DNA of 64,000 nt from positions 1 to 64,000 of the forward strand of contig NZ_BMVU01000016.1 in the NCBI RefSeq assembly GCF_014650875.1, written 5' to 3'. How positions within the stretch are numbered: position 1 is the stretch's first letter; every line of letters begins with the position of its first letter. Both the position numbers and the translations under genes were made by a program. This DNA comes from Streptomyces minutiscleroticus (lineage in GTDB: Bacteria > Actinomycetota > Actinomycetes > Streptomycetales > Streptomycetaceae). Shown here in pieces: positions 1 through 7,140 of this stretch. The notes under the pieces were generated by a model. That model worked only from the letters and a program-made list of their open reading frames with translations, did not search any database and was not told where the DNA came from.

Positions 1-28
1 GGGCCCGTCCCCCGAGGGGGACGGGCCC
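1..28 (-). terminator. Rho-independent-type hairpin after the SPFH gene
   Basis: A perfect inverted repeat of about 12-13 bp with a very short loop lies 22 bases beyond the stop of the minus-strand SPFH gene. No T-run follows, which is common for Streptomyces terminators. Because it sits at the window edge it could also serve a plus-strand gene coming from outside the window. Confidence 0.6.
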
Positions 29-50
29 TCGCCCTGTCCGGGGTGTGCGG

Positions 51-998
51 TCAGTCCGTGACGGACGGCTTCTCGCGGCGCTCCGTACCGACGCCGGACG
101 CCGCGCCGCCCGAACCGCCGCCCATGGCGCCGAAGTTGCCGACGGCGCCCGACAGGCCCTTGAGGGCGTCGCCGATCTCGCTGGGGACGATCCAGAGCTT
201 GTTGGCGTCGCCCTCGGCGATCTTCGGCAGCATCTGGAGGTACTGGTAGGAGAGCAGCTTCTGGTCCGGGTCGCCGGCGTGGATCGCCTCGAAGACCGTA
301 CGGACGGCCTGGGCCTCGCCCTCGGCCCTCAGGGCGGCGGCGCGGGCCTCGCCCTCGGCGCGCAGGATCGCGGACTGCTTCTCGCCCTCCGCGGTGAGGA
401 TCTGCGACTGGCGGATGCCCTCGGCGGTGAGGATCGCGGCGCGCTTGTCACGGTCGGCGCGCATCTGCTTCTCCATCGAGTCCTGGATGGAGGTGGGCGG
501 CTCGATGGCCTTGAGCTCCACGCGGTTGACGCGGATGCCCCACTTGCCGGTGGCCTCGTCGAGGACGCCGCGCAGGGCCGCGTTGATCTCCTCGCGGGAG
601 GTGAGGGTGCGCTCCAGGTCCATGCCGCCGATGATGTTGCGCAGCGTGGTGACGGTGAGCTGCTCGATGGCCTGGATGTAGCTGGCGACCTCGTACGTGG
701 CCGCGCGCGCGTCGGTCACCTGGTAGTAGATGACCGTGTCGATGTTGACCACCAGGTTGTCCTGGGTGATCACCGGCTGGGGCGGGAAGGGCACGACCTG
801 CTCGCGGAGGTCGATGCGGTTGCGGATCGTGTCGATGAACGGGACGACGATGTTGAGGCCGGCGTTGAGCGTCCGCGTGTAGCGCCCGAAGCGCTCGACG
901 ATGGCGGCGCTCGCCTGCGGGATGACCTGGATGGTCTTGATCAGCGCGATGAAGACCAACACCACCAGAATGATCAGGACGATGATGATCGGTTCCAT
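51..998 (-). CDS. SPFH/Band 7 (stomatin-like) membrane protein
   Basis: The 315-aa product starts with one hydrophobic helix (residues 2-22, rich in I, L and V), followed by a Band 7/SPFH domain (about 25-190) with the typical IPQASAAIVERFGRY start. A heptad-like Ala/Glu coiled coil with repeated 'AEGE' units follows (about 190-250), then a Gly-rich tail. Stomatin-like proteins scaffold membrane microdomains and often work with NfeD proteins. The next gene upstream in the same direction encodes an NfeD-like protein, which supports this. I chose the ATG at 998 because the membrane helix starts there; an in-frame extension to 1112 has no helix or family similarity. The cellular role in Streptomyces is not established from sequence. 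Confidence 0.93.
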   Translation of the reverse strand: MEPIIIVLIILVVLVFIALIKTIQVIPQASAAIVERFGRYTRTLNAGLNIVVPFIDTIRNRIDLREQVVPFPPQPVITQDNLVVNIDTVIYYQVTDARAATYEVASYIQAIEQLTVTTLRNIIGGMDLERTLTSREEINAALRGVLDEATGKWGIRVNRVELKAIEPPTSIQDSMEKQMRADRDKRAAILTAEGIRQSQILTAEGEKQSAILRAEGEARAAALRAEGEAQAVRTVFEAIHAGDPDQKLLSYQYLQMLPKIAEGDANKLWIVPSEIGDALKGLSGAVGNFGAMGGGSGGAASGVGTERREKPSVTD

Positions 999-1128
999 CG
1001 TGGCTCCCCGTACCCTTCTCCGCCTCGGCTGTAGGAAGATCTCATGATTGCGGAAGATCTTGCTGGTCGAGTCTGACAGACCGTGGCGCGCCACGGCAGT
1101 CCTTCCGGCCACTTGAAGTGACGGGATG

Positions 1129-1557
1129 TCACATGACCACCGCGGTGGCGCCGTCGATCTCCACGACGTCCACTTCGCGGCCCACTTCGTAGGACTGGGT
1201 GGCGTCGAAGGAGCGGGCCGACCAGATCTCCCCGCCGAGCTTGATGCGGCCGCCGGTGCCGTCGACCCGCTCCAGGACGACGGCCGTGCGCCCCTTCAAC
1301 GCGTCCACGTTCGTGGCGAGCCGGGGGCGCTCCGAGCGCTGCCGGGCCGCTATGGGGCGCACCACGGCGATGAGCGCGGACGAGACGACGGCGAAGACCA
1401 CCACCTGCAGGACGGCGCCGCCGCCGAGCCCCGCGGTGACGGCGCCGGCGACGGCGCCCACGGCCAGCATCCCGAACTCCGGCATCGCCGTCACGACGAG
1501 CGGGATGCCCAGCCCGACGGCAGCGATCAGCCACCACACCCATGCGTCGATGTCCAC
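1129..1557 (-). CDS. NfeD-like membrane protein
   Basis: This 142-aa protein has two or three hydrophobic segments in its N-terminal half (about 3-20, 25-45 and 48-68) and a C-terminal small beta-barrel of the NfeD OB-fold type. The motif LKGRTAVVLE followed by GRIKLGGEIWSAR is typical of short NfeD1b partners of stomatins. It lies 130 bases upstream of the SPFH gene on the same strand, a widely conserved pairing. The start is taken as GTG at 1557, just before the first helix. No strong ribosome binding site is visible, so a slightly different start is possible. Confidence 0.88.
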   Translation of the reverse strand: MDIDAWVWWLIAAVGLGIPLVVTAMPEFGMLAVGAVAGAVTAGLGGGAVLQVVVFAVVSSALIAVVRPIAARQRSERPRLATNVDALKGRTAVVLERVDGTGGRIKLGGEIWSARSFDATQSYEVGREVDVVEIDGATAVVM

Positions 1558-1628
1558 CTCGTCATCGTAGGTCGGCGGACCCCCCGTACGACAGGGCGCA
1601 GATCGACTCCGCGGCGCCGCGCCCCGGG

Positions 1629-2426
1629 TCAGGACAGCGGCAGGCCCTGGGCGGTCCAGCGGTCGCCGATCTGCTCGACGACGAGGGGGAGGCCGAAGCA
1701 CAACGACAGGTTGCGGGAGGTCAGCTCGAGCTCGATCGGGCCGGCGGCGAGCACCTTGCCCTGGCGGATCATCAGGACGTGCGTGAAGCCCGGGGCGATC
1801 TCCTCGACATGGTGGGTGACCATGATCATCGAGGGGGCGATGGGGTCGCGGGCGAGCCGGCCGAGGCGGCGCACGAGGTCCTCGCGGCCGCCGAGGTCGA
1901 GACCGGCGGCGGGCTCGTCGAGGAGCAGCAGCTCGGGGTCGGTCATCAGGGCGCGGGCGATCAGGGTGCGCTTGCGCTCGCCCTCGGAGAGGGTGCCGAA
2001 GCGGCGGTCCAGGTACTCGCTCATGCCGAGGCGGTCGAGGAAGGCGCGGGCGCGCTGCTCGTCGACGTCCTCGTAGTCCTCGCGCCAGCCGGCGGTCATG
2101 CCGTAGGCGGCGGTGAGCACGGTCTGCAGGACCGTCTGCCGCTTGGGGAGCTTCTCGGCCATGGCGATGCCGGCCATGCCGATGCGCGGGCGCAGCTCGA
2201 ACACGTCGGTCCCCGGCTTGCCGAGGGTCTCGCCGAGGATGCTGACGCTCCCCTGGCTGGGGAAGAGGTAGCTGGACGCGACATTCAGGAGGGTCGTCTT
2301 GCCCGCGCCGTTCGGGCCGAGGATGGCCCAGCGCTCGCCCTCCTTGACCGACCAGGAGACCTGGTCCACCAGAGCGCGGCCCTCCCGGACCACGGATACG
2401 TCCTCCAGTTCCAGAACATCGCTCAT
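1629..2426 (-). CDS. ABC transporter ATP-binding protein
   Basis: This 265-aa single ATPase domain has Walker A GPNGAGKTT (about residues 37-45), the signature LSEGERKR, Walker B LLLLDEPAAGLD and a switch histidine in VTHHVEEI. It resembles YlmA/ModF-like stand-alone ATPases with no membrane partner next to them. A GGGGAG ribosome binding site lies upstream of the ATG at 2426. The gene is 71 bases upstream of the NfeD gene on the same strand, so the three minus-strand genes may be one transcription unit. The substrate is unknown, and a role in transport is uncertain because no permease gene is nearby. Confidence 0.9.
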   Translation of the reverse strand: MSDVLELEDVSVVREGRALVDQVSWSVKEGERWAILGPNGAGKTTLLNVASSYLFPSQGSVSILGETLGKPGTDVFELRPRIGMAGIAMAEKLPKRQTVLQTVLTAAYGMTAGWREDYEDVDEQRARAFLDRLGMSEYLDRRFGTLSEGERKRTLIARALMTDPELLLLDEPAAGLDLGGREDLVRRLGRLARDPIAPSMIMVTHHVEEIAPGFTHVLMIRQGKVLAAGPIELELTSRNLSLCFGLPLVVEQIGDRWTAQGLPLS

Positions 2427-2534
2427 GAGCGTGTTGTCTCCCCTTGTGCATGTCGGCCGTCGCGTACGCCGGTGGGCGCAGTCCCCTAGGAAATCTACGC
2501 CACCGGCCCGGCGGTCCCGTCCATCGGCCGGTGC

Positions 2535-2549
2535 TTTTAGGGTGGGGGC
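2535..2549 (+). promoter_or_regulatory. -10 element and ribosome binding site before the gene at 2550
   Basis: TAGGGT at 2535-2540 matches the Streptomyces vegetative -10 consensus TAGRRT. It is followed by a G-rich ribosome binding site that runs to the ATG at 2550. The implied 5' untranslated region is therefore nearly absent. I do not see a convincing -35. Confidence 0.45.
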
Positions 2550-3398
2550 ATGCTCTCGGAACCACGCTCAGGACGGCTGGCCGCATGGGGGAACGCCCTG
2601 TTGGCCGGGATTGTGTCCCCCGACGACGCCGTGCACGCCGTCACCGGCGGGGACGCGGTGCACCGGGTGGAGGGGATGCCCGGCGAGGAGGGGCCGGTCG
2701 GGCTCACGCTCGCCCTGGGGCGGCTGCGCTCCCTGGGGGCCCGGGGCCTGCGGGTCGCGCTGCCCGCGCCGGGGCACCCGCTCGGGCTGAGCGGGCCGCC
2801 GGAGTTCAACGCCCGCGCCCTGGAGGCCGAGGAGGCGGTCGTCTGCGAGGGGGCCGCGCTGGGCCTCGTGCCGGAGGTGCACGAGGCGGGGCCCGAGGGC
2901 GACGTGCACGTGGAGGTCGTCTGGCACTGCCTGCCCGTGCGCGAGGCGCCGCCGGCCGACGTGCCGTCCCTGGGCGAGGCCGAGCGGGAGCTGGCGGAGG
3001 CGCTGCGCGAGGCGACGGAGGTGCTGTCGCGGCTGGACGTGGCGGCGTCCGGGCCGGTCGCGGAGGCAGCGATCGACGCGTACCGGGCGCGGACCGAAGG
3101 GGCGGCGCGGAGCGCCTCACCGGCGGGTGGAGGCCGGGCGACGGGCGGGCGGGAGCTGCTGGCGCCCGGGTACCCGCCGCGCGCCGTGCGGGTGCTGGAG
3201 ATGGCGCAGCGCGTGGGGCTGCTCGTCTCCCTGGCGTACGAGAGCGGGCACGGCGGGGCCGTGAGCGCCTCGGAGATGGCGGCGCGGGCGCAGGCGCTGC
3301 GGCCGGTCGAGCGGACCGCCAGGCGGGCGCAGGTGGCGGCGTACAACGCGTTCGTGGAGGAGCGGGACCGCGAGCGGCAGCGGGGGTGGCGGGCCTGA
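2550..3398 (+). CDS. Conserved hypothetical protein
   Basis: This 282-aa soluble protein has no transmembrane segment or signal peptide. The N-terminal half (about 1-130) alternates small hydrophobic strands and Gly/Pro turns (for example GPVGLTLALGRLRSLGARGL). After an acidic helical stretch (145-180) and a low-complexity Gly/Ala/Ser spacer (about 188-205) comes a helical C-terminal part ending in a charged E/R-rich tail. I recognise it only as a protein conserved in Streptomyces and assign no function. It is the only plus-strand gene in the first 6 kb and diverges from the ABC ATPase gene at 2426. Confidence 0.8.
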   Translation: MLSEPRSGRLAAWGNALLAGIVSPDDAVHAVTGGDAVHRVEGMPGEEGPVGLTLALGRLRSLGARGLRVALPAPGHPLGLSGPPEFNARALEAEEAVVCEGAALGLVPEVHEAGPEGDVHVEVVWHCLPVREAPPADVPSLGEAERELAEALREATEVLSRLDVAASGPVAEAAIDAYRARTEGAARSASPAGGGRATGGRELLAPGYPPRAVRVLEMAQRVGLLVSLAYESGHGGAVSASEMAARAQALRPVERTARRAQVAAYNAFVEERDRERQRGWRA

Positions 3399-3429
3399 CG
3401 GGGCGTACGGCGCCCCTGCCCGGCGATCG

Positions 3430-3470
3430 TCCGGCGGTGAGGACCGCGGGTCCGGCGGTGAGGACCGCGG
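3430..3470. repeat. Two-copy 21-bp direct repeat
   Basis: A 20-base unit starting TCCGGCGGTGAGG occurs twice at a 21-base period, downstream of the unknown gene and before its terminator. No function is apparent; it is probably replication slippage in GC-rich DNA. Confidence 0.7.
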
Positions 3471-3489
3471 ACTCCCCCGGCACGCGGAA

Positions 3490-3524
3490 CGGCCCCTCGG
3501 AGGCCCTGGGGCTCCGAGGGGCCG
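3490..3524. terminator. Bidirectional terminator between convergent genes
   Basis: A perfect 13-bp stem (3490-3502 with 3512-3524) with a 9-base loop lies between the convergent unknown gene (stop 3398) and chpE (stop 3551). Its position suits termination from both sides. Confidence 0.75.
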
Positions 3525-3550
3525 GTGGTCTCTGCCGGACCGGGGTCGCG

Positions 3551-3796
3551 TCAGTGGTTGAGGCCGAGGTTGCCGAAGGCCGGGTTCAGCACGCCGACCA
3601 CGTTCACCGTGTTGCCCACCACGTTCAGCGGGATGTGCACCGGGGCCTGGACGACGTTGCCCGAACCGACGCCGGGCGAGTTCACGGCCGTGCCCCCGGC
3701 GTGCGCGCCGCCCTCGGTGGCGGAGGCGAAACCGGCACTGGCGGCGACCAGGCCACCGGCCACCATCGTGACGGCTGCGGCCTTCTTCAGGTTCAT
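3551..3796 (-). CDS. chpE: Short chaplin without cysteines (ChpE type)
   Basis: This 81-aa secreted protein has a signal peptide (MNLKK start, Ala/Gly-rich core, likely cleavage after ASA near residue 26) and one chaplin domain. The domain has the hallmark pattern AVNSPGVGSGNVVQAP and ends LNPAFGNLGLNH. Chaplins assemble into amyloid layers that coat aerial hyphae and lower surface tension. Most short chaplins carry two Cys; this one has none and ends in NH, which from memory matches ChpE of S. coelicolor. The ATG at 3796 is chosen because it begins the signal peptide; an upstream in-frame extension to 3901 is not family-like. A two-component system lies just upstream on the same strand. Confidence 0.92.
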   Translation of the reverse strand: MNLKKAAAVTMVAGGLVAASAGFASATEGGAHAGGTAVNSPGVGSGNVVQAPVHIPLNVVGNTVNVVGVLNPAFGNLGLNH

Positions 3797-3973
3797 CACT
3801 GTCTCTGAGCCCTCCTCGTGATCACTGCGGCAGGCGCCGCAGCACGCACTGGAGAACGGCGGAGCCCCGCGGAGGATGCGCCGTTCGGGGGACATTCCCA
3901 CGACGGTATGAATCTCGGTCCTTCATGCAACCATTCGGTGATCACATCATTCCGGCGCGCCGGCCTGCGCGGA

Positions 3974-4615
3974 TCAGTCCGCCACCCCGTGCCGTACGGC
4001 CCACAGGGCGGCCTGGGTGCGGTCGGCGAGGTCGAGCTTCATCAGGATGTTCGACACGTGCGTCTTGACGGTCTTCTCGGACAGGACGAGGGCGCGGGCG
4101 ATCTCGCGGTTGGACCGGCCGTCGGCGATCAGGCCGAGCACCTCGCGCTCCCGGTCGGTGAGCGAGCCGCCCCTGCCCTGGCCCGGCTGGGGCACCTCCT
4201 GGGACAGCAGCGCGTCGGCCACCTCGGGCTGCAGCAGGACGTGCCCGGCGTGCACCGAGCGGATGGCCGCGGCGAGCGCGTCGGGGTCCACGTCCTTGTA
4301 GACGTAACCGGCGGCGCCCGCGCGCAGGGCGGGGACCACCGTGCGCTGCTCGGTGAAGCTGGTGACGATCAGCACGCGCGCGGGGTTGCCGGCCGCGCGC
4401 AGCCGGCGCAGCGCCTCGACGCCGTCCGTGCCGGGCATCCTGACGTCCATGAGGACGACGTCGGGCCGCAGCTCCTCGGTGCGGGCGACCCCCTCGTCGC
4501 CGTCCGCCGCCTCGCCCACGACCTCGATGTCGTCCTGCACCTCCAGGAAGGTGCGCAGGCCCCGGCGGACGACCTGGTGGTCGTCGACCAGGAGCACCTT
4601 GACCGCGTCAGCCAC
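3974..4615 (-). CDS. NarL/LuxR-family response regulator
   Basis: This 213-aa regulator has an N-terminal receiver domain with acidic pocket D11/D12, phospho-acceptor D57 in LMDVRMPG, and the conserved Lys in YVYKD. The C-terminal LuxR-type helix-turn-helix (about 145-210) has LTDREREVLGLIADGRSNREIA and SEKTVKTHVSNIL. Its start overlaps the end of the kinase gene by 8 bases, so the two are translationally coupled and the pair is cognate. Targets are unknown. The chaplin gene lies 177 bases downstream on the same strand. Confidence 0.95.
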   Translation of the reverse strand: MADAVKVLLVDDHQVVRRGLRTFLEVQDDIEVVGEAADGDEGVARTEELRPDVVLMDVRMPGTDGVEALRRLRAAGNPARVLIVTSFTEQRTVVPALRAGAAGYVYKDVDPDALAAAIRSVHAGHVLLQPEVADALLSQEVPQPGQGRGGSLTDREREVLGLIADGRSNREIARALVLSEKTVKTHVSNILMKLDLADRTQAALWAVRHGVAD

Positions 4616-5753
4616 CGGGAACCTCCATCTCGATCGTGGTGCCCCTGCCGGGCGCCGATTCCACCGTGAGCCGGCCGCCGACCCCGCCGGCCCGGTCCCG
4701 CATGGAGACGAGGCCGAGGTGGCGTCCCGCGCTGCGCACCGCCTCCGGGTCGAAGCCCTCGCCGTCGTCGGTCACGCGCAGGACCGCCCCGGAGCCGCGC
4801 CGGTCGAGGACGACCTCCACGCGGGCGCCCCCGGAGTGGCGCAGCGCGTTGTGCAGCGCCTCCTGGGCGACGCGCAGGACGGCCTCCTCCTGGGCGGCGG
4901 GCAGGGCGCGCACGCCCCGGCTCTCGAACGTCACGCGCGCGGAGTGGGCGCGGTCGAGGACCTGGACCTGGGTGCGCAGGGTGGCGACCAGACCGTCCTC
5001 GTCGAGGGCCGCGGGGCGCAGCTCCACGACGGCGGCGCGCAGTTCGTCGGCGGCCTCGGCGGCGAGCGCGGCCACCTGCTGCAGCTCGCTCTTGGCGCGG
5101 CGGGGGTCGCGGTCGACCAGGGCGGAGGCGGCCTGGGCGGTCAGGCGCAGGGAGAACAGCTTCTGGCTGACGGCGTCGTGCAGCTCGTGGGCCAGACGCG
5201 AGCGCTCCTCGGCGATCGTCAGCTCCCGGCTGCGCTCGTAGAGGCGGGCGTTGGTGAGGGCGATCGCGGCGTGCTGGGCGAGGATCGACAGCAGCTCCTC
5301 GTCGTCCTCGGTGAAACCGCAGCCGCCGTCCGGCCTGGGGCACTGCTTGTCGGCGAGGAAGAGGGCGCCGAGGACCTCCTCGCCGTCCCGGACGGGCAGG
5401 CCCAGGAAGTCGGACATCTCGGGGTGGGCGCTCGGCCAGCCCTCGAAGCGCGGGTCCTTGCGCACGTCGGCCAGGCGCTGCGTCTTCGCCTCGTGCAGCA
5501 TCGCGGCGAGGATGCCGTGCTGGCGGGGCAGCGGGCCGATGGCCCGCCACTGCTCGTCGCTGACGCCGTCGACGACGAACTGGGCGAAGCCCCCGTGGTC
5601 GTCGGGCACTCCGAGCGCCGCGTACTTCGCGTCGAGCAGCTCGCGGGCCGAGGCGACGATCGTCTTGAGGACGTCGCGCACCTCCAGGTGCCTGCTCATG
5701 GCCAGCAGCGCGGCGCTCACCGCGGACAGGCCGGACCGGGGGCCGTGGCTCAT
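4608..5753 (-). CDS. GAF-domain sensor histidine kinase (HisKA_3 type)
   Basis: This 381-aa kinase has no transmembrane segment. A GAF domain fills roughly residues 10-165 and a HisKA_3 dimerisation region follows with the phospho-acceptor His in LAHELHDAVSQ. The C-terminal HATPase_c domain has DDGEGFDP and GLVSMRDRA boxes. Being cytoplasmic, it probably senses a small molecule, gas or redox state through GAF; the domain holds at least one Cys, but no metal-binding set is clear. The start at ATG 5753 (MSHGPRSGL) is chosen because upstream residues are Pro/Arg/Gly low complexity. It is co-transcribed with the regulator gene. Confidence 0.93.
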   Translation of the reverse strand: MSHGPRSGLSAVSAALLAMSRHLEVRDVLKTIVASARELLDAKYAALGVPDDHGGFAQFVVDGVSDEQWRAIGPLPRQHGILAAMLHEAKTQRLADVRKDPRFEGWPSAHPEMSDFLGLPVRDGEEVLGALFLADKQCPRPDGGCGFTEDDEELLSILAQHAAIALTNARLYERSRELTIAEERSRLAHELHDAVSQKLFSLRLTAQAASALVDRDPRRAKSELQQVAALAAEAADELRAAVVELRPAALDEDGLVATLRTQVQVLDRAHSARVTFESRGVRALPAAQEEAVLRVAQEALHNALRHSGGARVEVVLDRRGSGAVLRVTDDGEGFDPEAVRSAGRHLGLVSMRDRAGGVGGRLTVESAPGRGTTIEMEVPGG

Positions 5754-6295
5754 GTCCCTCACGGTACCGGCGGGTCGTGACACCCCGTATCCGGCCGGGG
5801 GCGGTGGTGCCCGGGTCCGGGGACCTAGGACGGAAGGCCCGGGTCCCGGGTGCGACGGGCCCGGCCCGCTTCCGGACGGGCGGGGCCGGCCGCGCCGTCC
5901 TCGACGCGGGTCCGGGCGTCCGCTCCGCCCCGTCGCGACGGCCGGCACGGGGCGTCACCCAGCGCATTGCTCGTGCAACACGACGTGACACCGAAGCGCG
6001 GCCCGTGTGAGCCCGCGCATAGGGCACAGGTCACGTACGAAAGGGCATAGGAGACAGATAACGACAGCGTGAGCGGGAGTGATGGGCAATTCGTTCCGCT
6101 TCGCCCGTCCCTGATCCACTATCGCGGATCGTACGTCACACCTTTGCCACGGTTTTTTGCGGCCGCTAAGAATTGCAACCGTCGCCTGGTGCCGCAGTCT
6201 TCCCGCGGCGTCCGTGCCGGAAACGTCGAACCCACCGACGCCCGTCCCCCACCGGCCACGGCGGCCTCCCGCACTTCGAAGAGGTCCATTCAGCC
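5754..6295. other. Intergenic region between the kinase and transglycosylase genes
   Basis: This 542-base stretch separates divergent genes and must hold both promoters. The half next to the transglycosylase gene (about 6040-6180) is less GC-rich and includes a T6 run near 6153, suggesting the 5' leader of that gene. I looked for a ydaO-type cyclic di-AMP riboswitch, which precedes many Streptomyces cell-wall hydrolase genes, and did not find its conserved boxes. No clear coding sequence is present. Confidence 0.6.
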
Positions 6296-7048
6296 ATGCC
6301 CAAGTACCACCGCATCACCCGCCCTGGTCTCGCGCTGACCAGGACCCACCGGCTCTCCCTCGCCGGCGTCGCCGCCCTCGGCACCGCCGCCCTGACCTTC
6401 TCCCTCGTGCCCGGCGGCGCCGAGGCGAGCTCCACCACGGAGCTCTCCGCCGCCACCGCGTCGACCTACGCCCAGCGGATCCACTCCGAGCCGGTCCAGG
6501 ACGTCAGGGCGAGCATCACCGACCAGGCCGCCGGCGCCATGGTCAAGGCCGAGGCCGTCGAGGCGAAGAAGAAGGCCGCCGACGCCGCCGCCGCGAAGAA
6601 GGCCGCCGAGGCCAGGGCCGCACGGGACGCCGCGGCGAGGAAGGCGGCGCAGGAGCGGGCGGCCGAGGAGGCCGCGAGCCGGTCCGCGCAGCGCCCCCGG
6701 GTCGAGCAGGCGGCCGCGAAGACCTACGCGAACAACCTCGACGGCTGGATCCGCGAGGCGCTCGACATCATGAAGCGGCACGACATCCCGGGCACCTACG
6801 AGGGCCTGCACCGCAACATCATGCGGGAGTCCTCCGGCAACCCGAACGCGATCAACGACTGGGACATCAACGCGATCAACGGCGTCCCCTCGATCGGCCT
6901 GCTGCAGATCATCAAGCCGACCTTCGACGCGTACCACGTCCCGGGCACGGCCTGGAGCCAGTACGACCCGGTCGCCAACCTCACGGCCGCCGCCAACTAC
7001 GCGGCCCACCGGTACGGCTCGATCGACAACGTCAACAGCGCCTACTGA
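6296..7048 (+). CDS. Secreted lytic transglycosylase (SLT/goose-lysozyme-like domain)
   Basis: The 250-aa product has a long positively charged signal peptide (hydrophobic core about residues 20-38, cleavage near GGAEA). An Ala/Lys/Glu-rich helical linker (about 75-135, repeated KKAAD and ARKAA units) follows, then a C-terminal lysozyme-like domain. In that domain the catalytic Glu sits in IMRESSGNPNAIN and is followed by SIGLLQIIKPTFDAY and AANYAAHRYGS, typical of SLT family enzymes that cleave peptidoglycan with 1,6-anhydro product formation. The start is ATG 6296, the beginning of the signal peptide; an in-frame ATG at 6173 lacks one. The linker may anchor or space the enzyme in the wall. 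Confidence 0.92.
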   Translation: MPKYHRITRPGLALTRTHRLSLAGVAALGTAALTFSLVPGGAEASSTTELSAATASTYAQRIHSEPVQDVRASITDQAAGAMVKAEAVEAKKKAADAAAAKKAAEARAARDAAARKAAQERAAEEAASRSAQRPRVEQAAAKTYANNLDGWIREALDIMKRHDIPGTYEGLHRNIMRESSGNPNAINDWDINAINGVPSIGLLQIIKPTFDAYHVPGTAWSQYDPVANLTAAANYAAHRYGSIDNVNSAY

Positions 7049-7089
7049 GATCCCGCGCGGACCTCTCGCGGTCTCGCCGGTGGGGACGG

Positions 7090-7124
7090 CGAAGGGCGGC
7101 ACCCCCTCGGGGTGCCGCCCTTCG
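7090..7124. terminator. Bidirectional terminator
   Basis: A perfect 16-bp stem (7090-7105 with 7109-7124) with a 3-base loop lies between the convergent transglycosylase and FHA-ABC genes. Confidence 0.85.
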
Positions 7125-7140
7125 CGTGTGCGCGCGGAGC

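Noticed and set aside
5990..6295. ydaO-type cyclic di-AMP riboswitch before the lytic transglycosylase gene
   Set aside because: The conserved boxes of that riboswitch class are absent, although many Streptomyces cell-wall hydrolase genes have one.
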